From Sphingomonas sp. PAMC 26621 (GTDB lineage: Bacteria; Pseudomonadota; Alphaproteobacteria; Sphingomonadales; Sphingomonadaceae), in contig NZ_AIDW01000003.1 in NCBI RefSeq assembly GCF_000251145.1, positions 180,552-244,551 of the forward strand: 64,000 nt of DNA, given 5' to 3'. Both the position numbers and the translations under genes were made by a program. This document shows positions 41,909 through 51,262 of this stretch, piece after piece (position 1 is the first letter of the stretch; each line of letters begins with the position of its first letter). The notes beneath the pieces were generated by a model, which worked only from the letters and a program-made list of their open reading frames with translations, had not been told where the DNA came from and made no database searches.

Positions 41909-43525
41909 TCAGAACGGGGAGGGCATCGGCCGCGAGCGGAGCCGGAGCGATTCGTCGCTGACCTTGATTCCCGGTGCGCCATGGTCGACCCGGAACAGCA
42001 CGCTCGTCCCGTCGCGCCAGATCGGCACCAGCCCTTCGTTGAAGCGCGGATCGTAGGCGGGCGGGCGGATCAGCCAGACGTAATCGAACGCGTCGCGCGG
42101 GAAGCGCGCCATCGCCATGTTGATCGGGCGCCACCATTCGCGCGGGCATTGCACGCTCGTGACGATCTGCGAGGGATCGTGCGCGAAGCGGCGCGCGGGC
42201 AGGTAGCGCGTCGTCAGGAGCTGCGCGCCCGCCATCGACCATTGGTCGTTGGCATAGGCCAGCCGCCGTTCGAGCGCGATCGCGGGCAGATGTTCGAGCC
42301 GGCTCATCACCCACGGATTGCCGCATTCCTCCCCGACGAACGTGACGAGCCGCGCGCCCACCGGCACGCGGTCGAGCGCCTTGAGCTCGCGGTCGTAATC
42401 GTTCGCGAACATCCAGAAGCTGACGGTCGTCGCGCCGGTCCGCGCCAGCACGAAGGCAAGCCCCAGGGCGGCGAGGGTCGCGCTCCCGCGGATCGACAGG
42501 CCGGGCTTGGGGCGCAGCGCGATGACCGCGATCCCGAGCATGAACGGCGCGAGCCGCATGTCGGCATAGGCCGAGCCGAACACGATGCGCGGCAACACGA
42601 TGTAGACGATGAGGAGGAAAAGCGCGGACAGCAGGAGGTTGCGCGAATATTGAATGTTCGGGTCGCGGATTCCCTTGAACAGGATCAGCAGCACCACCGC
42701 GATCGACGCGATGTCGAAGGTGATCCAGCGGTCGCGGAACGTCATCGTCAACCAGCGGATCTTGGCGCGCCAGTCGAACCAGTCCGCGGTCTGCCCGCCG
42801 ACATGCTCGCCGCTGCGCCACACGACCATCATCACCAGCGGCAGCGCGAGCGGGAGGCAGCCGAGGCCGGCATGGAAGATCGCCTTGAACCAGCTCTTCA
42901 CGCCGCGCTGGCCGCGCACGTCGTGCTGGCGGATCAGTTCGCCCGAGAAGGCGAGCACGCCGAGCACGCCCCAGCCGAAGGTGTGGCACACCCACAAGGC
43001 GCAGGAGAGCGGAATGAAGATCGCCGCGCGGAGCCGCAAATGCCCGAGCCGCGCGAGCCGCAGCCACAGCGCATAGAGGTTGAGCGCGATCGCCATCGAC
43101 AGCGCGAAGTTCACGAAGCCGAAATGGATCGGGTAACTATAGGCGATCGGCAACGCGAACAGCGCGGTCGGCGGAATCCGTCCGTGGACCTCGCGCGCGA
43201 TCCACAGATAGCCCGTCACGATCAGCAGCGGGATCGTCATGATGATCAGCTTGACCGCGAGTTCGAGCCCGAACAGCTTCGATAGCGGGATGACCAGAAT
43301 GTCGATCCCGAGATTGCCGATCAGTTGCCAGCTGAAATTATACCAGTTGGCGAGCCACGGGTGCGTGCCGATCTCGAGTTGGACGCGATACCGGCCCATA
43401 TGGCCCGGCAGGTCGACCAGCGGCGCGATCTCGGGACGCAGCAACGGGACGATCGCGACCAGCGCCATCAACGCGACGAACGTGCGTGTCTGCCACCAGT
43501 GAAGTGGTGCGGTATTCCCCTGCAT
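41909..43525 (-). CDS. Large membrane protein of unknown function (GT-C-like)
   Basis: A 538-residue protein with about 10 membrane helices followed by a soluble carboxy-terminal part of roughly 150 residues. The first outward loop begins EIAPLVDLPGHMGRYRVQLE, an acidic loop like those of GT-C enzymes, followed by LANWYNFSWQLIGNLG. The rest (YSYPIHFGFVNFALSMAIAL, CHTFGWGVLGVLAFSGELIR) is strongly hydrophobic. No catalytic motif can be named with confidence. It is on the opposite strand from the neighbouring glycosyltransferase genes, converging with them. Confidence 0.75.
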   Translation of the reverse strand: MQGNTAPLHWWQTRTFVALMALVAIVPLLRPEIAPLVDLPGHMGRYRVQLEIGTHPWLANWYNFSWQLIGNLGIDILVIPLSKLFGLELAVKLIIMTIPLLIVTGYLWIAREVHGRIPPTALFALPIAYSYPIHFGFVNFALSMAIALNLYALWLRLARLGHLRLRAAIFIPLSCALWVCHTFGWGVLGVLAFSGELIRQHDVRGQRGVKSWFKAIFHAGLGCLPLALPLVMMVVWRSGEHVGGQTADWFDWRAKIRWLTMTFRDRWITFDIASIAVVLLILFKGIRDPNIQYSRNLLLSALFLLIVYIVLPRIVFGSAYADMRLAPFMLGIAVIALRPKPGLSIRGSATLAALGLAFVLARTGATTVSFWMFANDYDRELKALDRVPVGARLVTFVGEECGNPWVMSRLEHLPAIALERRLAYANDQWSMAGAQLLTTRYLPARRFAHDPSQIVTSVQCPREWWRPINMAMARFPRDAFDYVWLIRPPAYDPRFNEGLVPIWRDGTSVLFRVDHGAPGIKVSDESLRLRSRPMPSPF

Positions 43526-43617
43526 TCCGGGCCCTTACCGTGCGCGTTCGGGTAGAGACAAGCCGCGTCGTGCGCGGATGCGACGGTCGCCCTGCGGCAC
43601 CGCGCGCGCGGGCGTGC

Positions 43618-44340
43618 TCAATACATGTGCTGCCCGCCGTTGATGCTCAACGTCGATCCGGTGACGAACCCGCCTTCTTCCGAGCACAGGAACGCAACCC
43701 CGCGCGCGATTTCGCTCGCCTGGCCGAGGCGGCCGACCGGGATCTTGGCGACGATCTTCTCGAGCACGTCGGCGGGGACCGCGGCGACCATGTCGGTGTC
43801 GATATAGCCCGGCGCGATCGCATTGACCGTCACCCCGGTGCGTGCGCCTTCCTGTGCGAGCGCCTTGGTGAAGCCGTGGATGCCCGACTTGGCGGCGGCA
43901 TAATTGACCTGGCCATATTGCCCGGCCTGCCCGTTGATCGACCCGATGTTGACGATCCGCCCCCATTTGCGGTCGCGCATGCCCGGGAACACGCCCTTGG
44001 CCATGTTGAAGCAGCCGCCAAGATTGGTGTCGATCACCTCTTTCCACGCCTGGTAGCTGAGTTTCATGATCGTGCCGTCGCGCGTGATGCCCGCATTGTT
44101 GACGAGCACATCGATGGGGCCGAGCTGTTCGACCACCGCCGCGCAGCCCGCCTGGCACGCGTCATAATCCGACACGTCCCATTTGAATGCGGCGATGCCG
44201 GTGCGTTCGGTAAAGGCGCGCGCGCGCTCGTCATTGCCCGCGTAATTGGCCGCGACGGTCATGCCCGCGTCCTTGAGCGCAAGGCTGATCGCCTCGCCGA
44301 TACCGCGGGTGCCGCCGGTTACGATCGCGACGCGTGCCAT
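43618..44340 (-). CDS. phaB: Acetoacetyl-CoA reductase PhaB
   Basis: PhaB reduces acetoacetyl-CoA to (R)-3-hydroxybutyryl-CoA with NADPH for polyhydroxyalkanoate synthesis. It has 240 residues, typical for this SDR. Motifs are VTGGTRGIGEAISLALKDAG, NNAG, the catalytic IGSINGQAGQYGQVNYAAAK with Ser, Tyr and Lys, and the PhaB-like SYQAWKEVIDTNLGGCFNMA. CAGGAG lies before the ATG. phaA and phaC are not adjacent. FabG is the main alternative, but the NLGGCFN and GQYGQVNY segments favour PhaB. Confidence 0.92.
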   Translation of the reverse strand: MARVAIVTGGTRGIGEAISLALKDAGMTVAANYAGNDERARAFTERTGIAAFKWDVSDYDACQAGCAAVVEQLGPIDVLVNNAGITRDGTIMKLSYQAWKEVIDTNLGGCFNMAKGVFPGMRDRKWGRIVNIGSINGQAGQYGQVNYAAAKSGIHGFTKALAQEGARTGVTVNAIAPGYIDTDMVAAVPADVLEKIVAKIPVGRLGQASEIARGVAFLCSEEGGFVTGSTLSINGGQHMY

Positions 44341-44379
44341 GCATACTCTCCTGGTGGATCTTTCAGTCCCACGCCCTTG

Positions 44380-45393
44380 CTATGCGGGGTTGGCCCAGCC
44401 TTCAAGTTCGCGTGCAAGTAAAGTGCGCAACATTTTGATACCGATAACGCTGTCATTAAGGCACGGAATATACGCGAAATGCGTACCGCCCTTTTCCTCG
44501 AAGCTCTCGCGCCCGCGGATCGCGAGTTCCTCGAGTGTCTCGAGGCAATCCGCCGAGAAGCCCGGCGCGAAGATCGCGACCTTCTTGATCCCCTGCGCGG
44601 GCAGCGCCTCGAGCGTCAGGTCGGTCGCGGGCTCGAGCCACTTTGCCGGGCCGAAGCGCGACTGGAACGACACGATCAGCTTCTTGCCGAGCCGTTCGCC
44701 GAGCAACCGCCCGGTCTTCTGGCAATGGCAATGATAGGGGTCGCCGAGCTCGAGCGTACGCTTGGGCATGCCGTGGAAGCTCGCGATCAGCGCATCGGGC
44801 TCGAAATCGAGCGCGGCGACGCCTTCCTCGATCGATTGCGCGAGTGCCTCGATATAAGCGGGCTCGTCGAAATAGGGCGGGAGCGTGCGCAGCGCCGGCT
44901 GCCAGCGCATCTTCGCCAGCGCGGCGAACGCCTTGTCGTTCGCGGTCGCGGTCGTCGCGGCGCAATATTGCGGATAGAGCGGTGCGATCAGGATGCGGTC
45001 GCAGCCGGCGTCCTTCATTGCCTGCAACCGCTCGCTGATCGCGGGCTTGCCGTAGCGCATTGCCCAGTCGACCATCACGTCCGGCCCGAACGCACCCTGC
45101 AGCGCGGTGTTCTGCGCCTTGGTGATCGCGGCGAGCGGCGAGCCGTCCTCGGTCCACACCATCGAATAGGCATGCGCCGACTTCTTGGGGCGGGTGTTGA
45201 GGATGATTCCGCGCAGGATCGGCTGCCACAGCAAGGGCGAAATCTCGACCACGCGCCGGTCCGACAGGAATTCGCCGAGATAGCGTTTGACCGAGCGGAC
45301 GTCGGAGCCGTCGGGCGTCCCGAGGTTGGTCAGCAACACACCGATCCGGCGTGGCTTCACCGGCGGATGGCCGGCGGGCAGAACAGCTTGCAT
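44380..45393 (-). CDS. hemH: Ferrochelatase HemH
   Basis: HemH inserts iron into protoporphyrin IX, the last step of heme synthesis. It has 337 residues. Seen motifs are GVLLTNLGTPDGSDVRSVKR, the LIAPLYPQYCAATTATAND region, LIASFHGMPKRTLELGDPYH with the catalytic His, and IFAPGFSADCLETLEELAIR with the family Glu. The ATG shares a base with the stop of the upstream molybdenum hydroxylase gene, implying coupled expression, although no functional link is obvious. Confidence 0.96.
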   Translation of the reverse strand: MQAVLPAGHPPVKPRRIGVLLTNLGTPDGSDVRSVKRYLGEFLSDRRVVEISPLLWQPILRGIILNTRPKKSAHAYSMVWTEDGSPLAAITKAQNTALQGAFGPDVMVDWAMRYGKPAISERLQAMKDAGCDRILIAPLYPQYCAATTATANDKAFAALAKMRWQPALRTLPPYFDEPAYIEALAQSIEEGVAALDFEPDALIASFHGMPKRTLELGDPYHCHCQKTGRLLGERLGKKLIVSFQSRFGPAKWLEPATDLTLEALPAQGIKKVAIFAPGFSADCLETLEELAIRGRESFEEKGGTHFAYIPCLNDSVIGIKMLRTLLARELEGWANPA

Positions 45394-47630
45394 CACTTGG
45401 ATCCCGGAACGAGCGGAAGACGGCGCAGACGATAGCCCGTAGCGGCTTGCAGCGCATTGGCAATCGCGGGCGCGACCGGCGGCACCGCGAGTTCGCTGAC
45501 GCCCCCCGGATCGGCCTCGCTCGAAATGAGCTCGACCGTGATGTCGGGGGTGTCGGCAAGGCGCGGCAGGTCGAGGTCGCCGAGGCTGCGCGCCACGGGC
45601 AACCCCTGCGCAAAGCCGGTCGATCCCCCCGTCGCGGCGGCCATGCCGAACAGCAATCCACCCTCGATCTGCTGGCGCACCAGATCGGGGTTGATCTGCC
45701 GCCCGCAGTCGACCGCGGCGACGATCCGGTCGACGCTGACCGCGCTCCCCTCGCCGACATGCGCCTCGACCAGCACCGCGATGTGGCTGCCGCGGAAGCT
45801 GTGGCAGGCGATCCCCTGCCCGCTCCCCGCGATCCCGCCTTCCCACCCGCCGAGCGATGCCGCGGTCGACAGGCAGCGCGCGAGCCGTGGATTGCCGCCA
45901 AGCAACCCGATCCGGAACGACAGCGCCTCGATCCCTGCGAGATGCGCGAGTTCGTCGAGGAAACATTCGGTGAAAAAGGCGGTGTAGCTGTGCGCGCCCG
46001 AGCGCCAGTGCCCGGTCGGCACGCCGATGTCGGCGGGGTGATGGTCGATCGCACAGGCCGCGATGCGATACGGCGGCAGCGCACCTGCGACCGCATAGGG
46101 GTCGCCCGCCGGCGTCAGCGCAAGCGCGGTGCGCACGCCGGTATCGTGCGCGAACAGGCGTGCAGCGATCTCCTGCCCGGTCGATGGCGCGGCGATGCGC
46201 GCGCGCCAGCCGAGAATCTGGCCGTTGGGGCCGAGCCGTGCCGCCATCCGCGCCGACGCGGGCGGGCGGAAGCGATCGTGGAGCAGATCCTCGACGCGCG
46301 ACCAGGTGAGCTGGACCGGGCGCTTGAGCGTCACCGCGAGTACCGCGGCCTGTTCGGCGCAGGCATGCTCGAGCTTCGCGCCGAACGAACCGCCAATCAG
46401 CATCGGATGGATGACGACCCTGTCCGCCGCGATCCCCGACGCCGCCGCCGCGGCGTCGCGCGCAAGTCCGGGGGCGAGCGTCGGGAGCCAGAGTTCGAGC
46501 CGCCCGCCGTCGAACCGCGCGGTCGCGGTCATCGTCTCCAGCGCGGCGTGCGCGGACAGTCCGGCGTGATAGTCGGCCGTCACGAGCCGCGCGTCCTTGA
46601 ACGTCGCATCGACGTCGCCGATCGCCGCGACCCGCTTGCCCGGCGCAGCGAGCGCGGTCTGGAGCGCGGCGTCGATCGAGGCGCTGGTGACGATCGCCCC
46701 GCGCGTCCCGAAGCGCGGCGCGAGCGCATCGAGCGCGCGGTTCGCCGCCCACCAGCTGTGGCCGATCGCGGCGACCCAGCGATCGTTGGTGACGACCTGA
46801 AGCACCCCCGGAATCCGGTCCGCCGCCGCGCGATCGACGCGGAGCAGTTTCGAGTCCCCTGCCGGTCCCTGGCGGATGCTTGCGAAGACCATGTCGGGGA
46901 GCCGGACGTCGCCCGCGAAATTGGCCGAGCCGTCGAGCTTGGCGGGTGCGTCGAGCCGGGGGAGCGATTGCCCCGAGAGGCGGCTGTCGTCCTGATTGAT
47001 TCGCATCGGCAGCGCTTCGGGGAGCGTGCCGCGCGCGGCTTCCGCGGCAAGGTCGGCGAAGCGCAGCCGGTCCTTGCCGTGGGTGACGAACCCCGCGCTG
47101 GTGTCGCACGTCTGCCAGTCGACCTGCCAGCGCGCGGCGGCGACCTTGCACAACAGGACGCGTGCCGCCGCGCCCGCCTGTTGCAGGTCGTTCTCGAAAG
47201 TGCGCACCGAGCTCGATCCTGCGGTCAGCATAGCCCTGCCCTGCCAGCGCGCTGCGAGCGTGCCGGGGGTGGTCTCGAGCAGGTCGGTCGTGCCGAGCGG
47301 GTTGGCGTAGAGCGGGTTGAGCGGCGCGGGCTCGACCGCGATGGTCCGCCAGTCCGCGCCGAGTTCGTCCGCGACGATCTGCGGGAGCGCGGTGTAGACG
47401 CCCTGCCCGTGCTCGGCCTGAGGGACCGCGACGGTGACATGCCCGTCGGTGCCGATCTTGACCCACGCGCCGAAGATCGTCTCGCCCGGATCGGCGGTGA
47501 GGTTGGGGAGATATTTTCGCGGCCACACCGCCCACGCGAGCACCAGCCCGACGCCCGCGCCGCCCCCGATCAACAGGCCGCGACGGGTGATCCCGGCGGA
47601 CGGGGGCGATGGGGGAGGACGCTGGCGCAT
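45393..47630 (-). CDS. Tat-exported molybdenum hydroxylase large subunit (IorB-like)
   Basis: A 745-residue large subunit of the xanthine dehydrogenase/isoquinoline 1-oxidoreductase family, which binds molybdopterin cofactor. The twin-arginine signal is TRRGLLIGGGAGVGLVLAW. Family features are VPQAEHGQGVYTALPQIVAD, LIGGSFGAKLEHACAEQAAV, IVAAVDCGRQINPDLVRQQI and the closing GGVSELAVPPVAPAIANAL with the catalytic-Glu position kept. The Fe-S small subunit and a cytochrome partner that such enzymes need are not encoded nearby, so it is an orphan here. It is first in an operon with hemH. Confidence 0.88.
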   Translation of the reverse strand: MRQRPPPSPPSAGITRRGLLIGGGAGVGLVLAWAVWPRKYLPNLTADPGETIFGAWVKIGTDGHVTVAVPQAEHGQGVYTALPQIVADELGADWRTIAVEPAPLNPLYANPLGTTDLLETTPGTLAARWQGRAMLTAGSSSVRTFENDLQQAGAAARVLLCKVAAARWQVDWQTCDTSAGFVTHGKDRLRFADLAAEAARGTLPEALPMRINQDDSRLSGQSLPRLDAPAKLDGSANFAGDVRLPDMVFASIRQGPAGDSKLLRVDRAAADRIPGVLQVVTNDRWVAAIGHSWWAANRALDALAPRFGTRGAIVTSASIDAALQTALAAPGKRVAAIGDVDATFKDARLVTADYHAGLSAHAALETMTATARFDGGRLELWLPTLAPGLARDAAAAASGIAADRVVIHPMLIGGSFGAKLEHACAEQAAVLAVTLKRPVQLTWSRVEDLLHDRFRPPASARMAARLGPNGQILGWRARIAAPSTGQEIAARLFAHDTGVRTALALTPAGDPYAVAGALPPYRIAACAIDHHPADIGVPTGHWRSGAHSYTAFFTECFLDELAHLAGIEALSFRIGLLGGNPRLARCLSTAASLGGWEGGIAGSGQGIACHSFRGSHIAVLVEAHVGEGSAVSVDRIVAAVDCGRQINPDLVRQQIEGGLLFGMAAATGGSTGFAQGLPVARSLGDLDLPRLADTPDITVELISSEADPGGVSELAVPPVAPAIANALQAATGYRLRRLPLVPGSK

Positions 47631-47785
47631 TGCGGCTGCTGTATCGCGGCGATCAGGCGGGGGAAAGCGGCGGACGCGAAGCTAGGTGCGGTTCTGCCTC
47701 GCTGACGGCGCGTCGTGAACGGTTGAAACCCCTGCATGCCCCGCAAACCGTTGCCATTCCGTTCCGCGCGCGCGATAGCAGTCCG

Positions 47786-50518
47786 GTGAGCGCGCTTCCC
47801 TATCCCGCCCTGCATGCCAGCCACAGCGGCATCTGGATCGCCGACGCGAACGGTACGCGCCCGATCGGGCGCGGCGAGGCGATCCGGATCGCCGCCGACA
47901 CCCCCGTCATCCTGCTCAACGCCGCGCTGATCGGGCAGCGGCTGGGCTATGCCGACCTGTCGGGGCTCGACCTGCTAGAGCTCTACGCCTTTCTGTGCCC
48001 GGCGCGCTTCATGGTGCCGACTCCGCGCGGGCTAGCGCGGGTCGCGGGGCTCGATGCGCCCGAGACCGACGCCGAGATCGCGCCGTTCCTGCGTGCCGCG
48101 ACCGAGGCGTTGCTCGGGATGATCGGCAGCGACGACTGGCCCGAGCGCGAGGGCGCATGGACCGCCGCGCAATCGCTGTTCAAGCTGCGCTGGACCTGGG
48201 CACCGCTGCTGGTCGACCGGCTCCCCAAGCCCAAGGTCGCCGAACGCTGGCTCTATACCAAGCTCCCCGAATGGTCCGAGGGGGCGCCCCGCCCTGCCCC
48301 GCGCACCGTATCGCTCGATGCGGACCAGACGCAGACACGGCTCGCCACCCTCACCGGCAGCGCCGCCGAACAGCGCCCGGGCCAGCGCGCCTACGCCCAG
48401 GCCGCGCGGGAGGCGTTCGCGCCGCGGATGACGCAGGGCGCGCCCAACATGGTGCTCGCGGAAGCGGGGACCGGGATCGGCAAGACGCTCGGCTATCTCG
48501 CGCCCGCATCGCTGTGGGCGGAGCAGGCGGGCGGCGCGGTGTGGGTGTCGACGTTCACCAAGGCGCTCCAGCGGCAATTGGGGCAGGAGAGCGCGCGGCT
48601 GTTTCCCGATGCGACGGTGCGCAAGGCCAAGGTCGTCACCCGCAAGGGGCGTGAGAATTACCTGTGCCTGCTCAACCTCGAGGATGCGTTGCAGGGCGGG
48701 TTCGCCGGGCGCGCGGCGATCCTCGCGCATCTGGTCGCGCGCTGGGCGGCCTATACCGCGGACGGCGACATGGTCGGGGGCGACCTGCCCGGCTGGCTGA
48801 CGACGCTGTTCCGCCGCAACGGATCGACCGCGCTGACCGACCGGCGCGGCGAGTGCGTCTATGCCGGTTGCCCGCATTACCGGAAGTGCTTCATCGAACG
48901 CGCCGCGCGCGCGAGCGCCGACGCCGATCTGGTGATCGCCAACCACGCGCTGGTGATGGTCAACGCCGCACGCGGGCGCGAGCAGACGACTCGCCCGACT
49001 CGCTATGTGTTCGACGAAGGCCATCACATCTTCGACGCCGCCGACGCGATGTTCTCGACCGCGCTGACCGGCGCGGAGACGATCGAACTGCGCCGTTGGG
49101 TGATCGGCCCCGAATCGGGCGGGCGCGGGCGGCGGCGGGGGCTGGCGGCGCGGCTGTCCGACGTAGCGAGCTATGACGAGGCGGGCGGCCGCGCGATCAC
49201 CGATGCGGTCGTCGCGGCGCATGCGCTCGCGAGCGACGGGTGGCTGCAGCGATTGGGCGAAGGCGCGCCGTTCGGGCCGGTCGAGGCGCTGCTCGCGGCG
49301 GTGCGCGGGCTGACCTATGCGCGCGCCGAGGCCGAGGGCGATGCGGGCTATGGCCTGGAAACCGAACTCGCCGAGCCGGACCCCGCGTTGATCGAGGCGG
49401 CGGCACCCGCCGCCGAGGCGCTCGATGCGTTGGTGCGCCCGCTGGTCGCGCTCGGGCGGCGGCTAGAAGCGGTGCTCGAGGAGGGCCCCGACTGGATGGA
49501 CGGGCAGGCGCGCGCGCGGATCGAGGGTGCGGTCGCGTCGCTTGCATGGCGCGCGGATACGGTGGCGGCGTGGCTGTCGCTGCTGACACGGATCGGCGGG
49601 CCGGCGTCGCCCGATTTCGTCGACTGGATGGCGGTCGACCGGGTCGAGGGGCGCGATTACGACGTCGGGCTCCACCGCCACTGGCTCGACCCGACCCGGC
49701 CCTTCGCCGAGACGGTGCTCAAGCAGGCGCATGGCGTGCTGGTGACCTCCGCGACGTTGCGCGGCGGGGATGCGAGCAGCGACGAGGGCTGGGACGTCGC
49801 CGAAGCGCGGACCGGGGCGAATCATGTTTTGCGCGGTGCGAGCCGGTTCGCGGCGCTGTCGCCGTTCGATTATGCGTCGCAGGCGGAAGTGCTGATCGTC
49901 ACCGACGTCAAGCGCGGCGACATGGGCGCGCTCGCCAATGCCTATGCGCGGCTCGGGATGGCGAGCGGCGGGGGAATGCTCGGGCTGTTCACCGCGATCC
50001 GGCGGTTGCGCGGGGTCCATGCGCGCATCGCGGATCGGTTGGCGCGCGAGGGGTTGCCGCTCTACGCGCAGCACGTCGACCCGATCGACACGGGCACGCT
50101 GGTCGATATCTTCCGCGATGACCCGGCCGCGTCTTTGCTCGGGACCGATGCTTTGCGCGACGGCGTCGACGTGCCCGGACGATCTCTGCGGCTCGTCGTG
50201 CTGGAAGGCGTGCCATGGCCCAAGCCGACCGTGCTCCACGCCGCGCGCCGGATGGCCGCGACCGGCGAGGGCGGCGGCAAGGCGTATGACGACCGGATCG
50301 TTCGCGCGCGGATGGCGCAGGCGTTCGGGCGGCTGATCCGCCGCGCGGACGATCATGGGATGTTCGTGTTGCTGTCCTCGGCGATGCCGTCGCGACTGCT
50401 GACCGCCTTCCCGCCGGGGGTGACGATCACGCGCGTAACGCTCGATGAAGCGGTCGCGCGTGCGGCGGCGCTTCCATCCCTCGTGCAAACGGGGCATGGG
50501 GCTCGCGCAACCGCCTGA
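47786..50518 (+). CDS. DinG/XPD-type Fe-S DNA helicase
   Basis: A superfamily 2 helicase of 910 residues. Walker A is AEAGTGIGKTLGYLAPA (near 226). Fe-S cluster cysteines are at about 295 (NYLCLL) and in RGECVYAGCPHYRKCFIERA (356-368), and the DEGH box follows (VFDEGHHIFDAADAM, near 410). Motifs IV-VI are near the end (LLGTDALRDGVDVPG and MAQAFGRLIRRADDHG). About 220 residues precede Walker A, far more than in E. coli DinG, with no recognised domain. The start is GTG 47786. It is divergent from the molybdenum hydroxylase. A role in replication-conflict or R-loop processing is inferred from the family. Confidence 0.92.
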   Translation: MSALPYPALHASHSGIWIADANGTRPIGRGEAIRIAADTPVILLNAALIGQRLGYADLSGLDLLELYAFLCPARFMVPTPRGLARVAGLDAPETDAEIAPFLRAATEALLGMIGSDDWPEREGAWTAAQSLFKLRWTWAPLLVDRLPKPKVAERWLYTKLPEWSEGAPRPAPRTVSLDADQTQTRLATLTGSAAEQRPGQRAYAQAAREAFAPRMTQGAPNMVLAEAGTGIGKTLGYLAPASLWAEQAGGAVWVSTFTKALQRQLGQESARLFPDATVRKAKVVTRKGRENYLCLLNLEDALQGGFAGRAAILAHLVARWAAYTADGDMVGGDLPGWLTTLFRRNGSTALTDRRGECVYAGCPHYRKCFIERAARASADADLVIANHALVMVNAARGREQTTRPTRYVFDEGHHIFDAADAMFSTALTGAETIELRRWVIGPESGGRGRRRGLAARLSDVASYDEAGGRAITDAVVAAHALASDGWLQRLGEGAPFGPVEALLAAVRGLTYARAEAEGDAGYGLETELAEPDPALIEAAAPAAEALDALVRPLVALGRRLEAVLEEGPDWMDGQARARIEGAVASLAWRADTVAAWLSLLTRIGGPASPDFVDWMAVDRVEGRDYDVGLHRHWLDPTRPFAETVLKQAHGVLVTSATLRGGDASSDEGWDVAEARTGANHVLRGASRFAALSPFDYASQAEVLIVTDVKRGDMGALANAYARLGMASGGGMLGLFTAIRRLRGVHARIADRLAREGLPLYAQHVDPIDTGTLVDIFRDDPAASLLGTDALRDGVDVPGRSLRLVVLEGVPWPKPTVLHAARRMAATGEGGGKAYDDRIVRARMAQAFGRLIRRADDHGMFVLLSSAMPSRLLTAFPPGVTITRVTLDEAVARAAALPSLVQTGHGARATA

Positions 50519-50534
50519 ATGACGGAGAAGGCCC

Positions 50535-51071
50535 GTGAAGACGCTGACGCTGCTGCGCCATGCCAAGTCGGGTTGGGATGACCCGGCGCTGCGCGATTTC
50601 GATCGGGCATTGAACGCAAAAGGAAAACGCGCCGCCGAAATGATGGGGACGCACCTGCGCGGCGCAGGTCTGGCGTTCGACCATGTCGTCGCCTCGCCCG
50701 CGGTGCGCGTGGTCGAGACGCTCGCTGGGGTCGAAAGCGGCTATGGCCGGACGCTCGCACCGGCGTGGGACCGGCGGATCTATCTCGCCTCTGCGGTGAC
50801 GCTGCTCGACCTCGTGCATGAGGTGCCCGCGGCAACCGAGCGGCTGCTGCTGGTCGGGCATAATCCCGGGCTGGAGGATCTCGCCTTGTGGCTCGTGCCG
50901 ATGTCGGAGGAGCCGTTGCGGATGGCGCTCGAGGCGAAATATCCGACCGCGACGATGGCGGAGATGACGTTCGACGGGGAATGGGCGGATCTCACGCCGG
51001 GTGCGGCGCGGCTGACGAAGTTCGTACGGCCGCGCGATCTGGACGCGAGCCTGGGGCCGGACGAGGACTGA
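50535..51071 (+). CDS. SixA-like histidine phosphatase
   Basis: A 178-residue member of the histidine phosphatase superfamily. The catalytic RHG-type motif is LLRHAKSGWDDPALRDFDRA; the second conserved His is in LLVGHNPGLEDLALWL. Similar SixA proteins remove phosphate from phosphohistidine of signalling proteins, but the target here is unknown. The start is GTG 50535, with GGAGAAGG 3-10 bases upstream. It follows the helicase by 16 bases and is convergent with the DUF177 gene across a family B repeat. Confidence 0.88.
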   Translation: MKTLTLLRHAKSGWDDPALRDFDRALNAKGKRAAEMMGTHLRGAGLAFDHVVASPAVRVVETLAGVESGYGRTLAPAWDRRIYLASAVTLLDLVHEVPAATERLLLVGHNPGLEDLALWLVPMSEEPLRMALEAKYPTATMAEMTFDGEWADLTPGAARLTKFVRPRDLDASLGPDED

Positions 51072-51125
51072 GGCGGGTCGGCCTGTAGCCTGGCCGCCGG
51101 TATAAATGGGCGTCTTTCCATCACC

Positions 51126-51230
51126 GCTTCCCCGGCGAAGGCCGGGGCCCAGTAGCGGGCGTTGAGGAGCAGGCGCTGAGCTCCGTTTCAGCGACCTTCA
51201 CTACTGGGCCCCGGCCTTCGCCGGGGAAGT
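51126..51230. repeat. Paired-hairpin intergenic repeat, family B, copy 3
   Basis: The hairpins CCCCGGC-GAAG-GCCGGGG (51130-51147) and CCCCGGC-CTTC-GCCGGGG (51209-51226) are identical to the other family B copies, with CTT/AAG at the edges. It lies between the convergent sixA-like and DUF177 genes. Confidence 0.9.
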
Positions 51231-51262
51231 GCAGACCGTGAAGGTCTGGCGCTGGCCCCCCC

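Noticed and set aside
44380..47535. Apparent 1051-codon fusion ending in ferrochelatase
   Set aside because: Only the last 337 residues are HemH. The part upstream is an Arg/Ala-rich shadow of the molybdenum hydroxylase gene, which is read in another frame with intact motifs.
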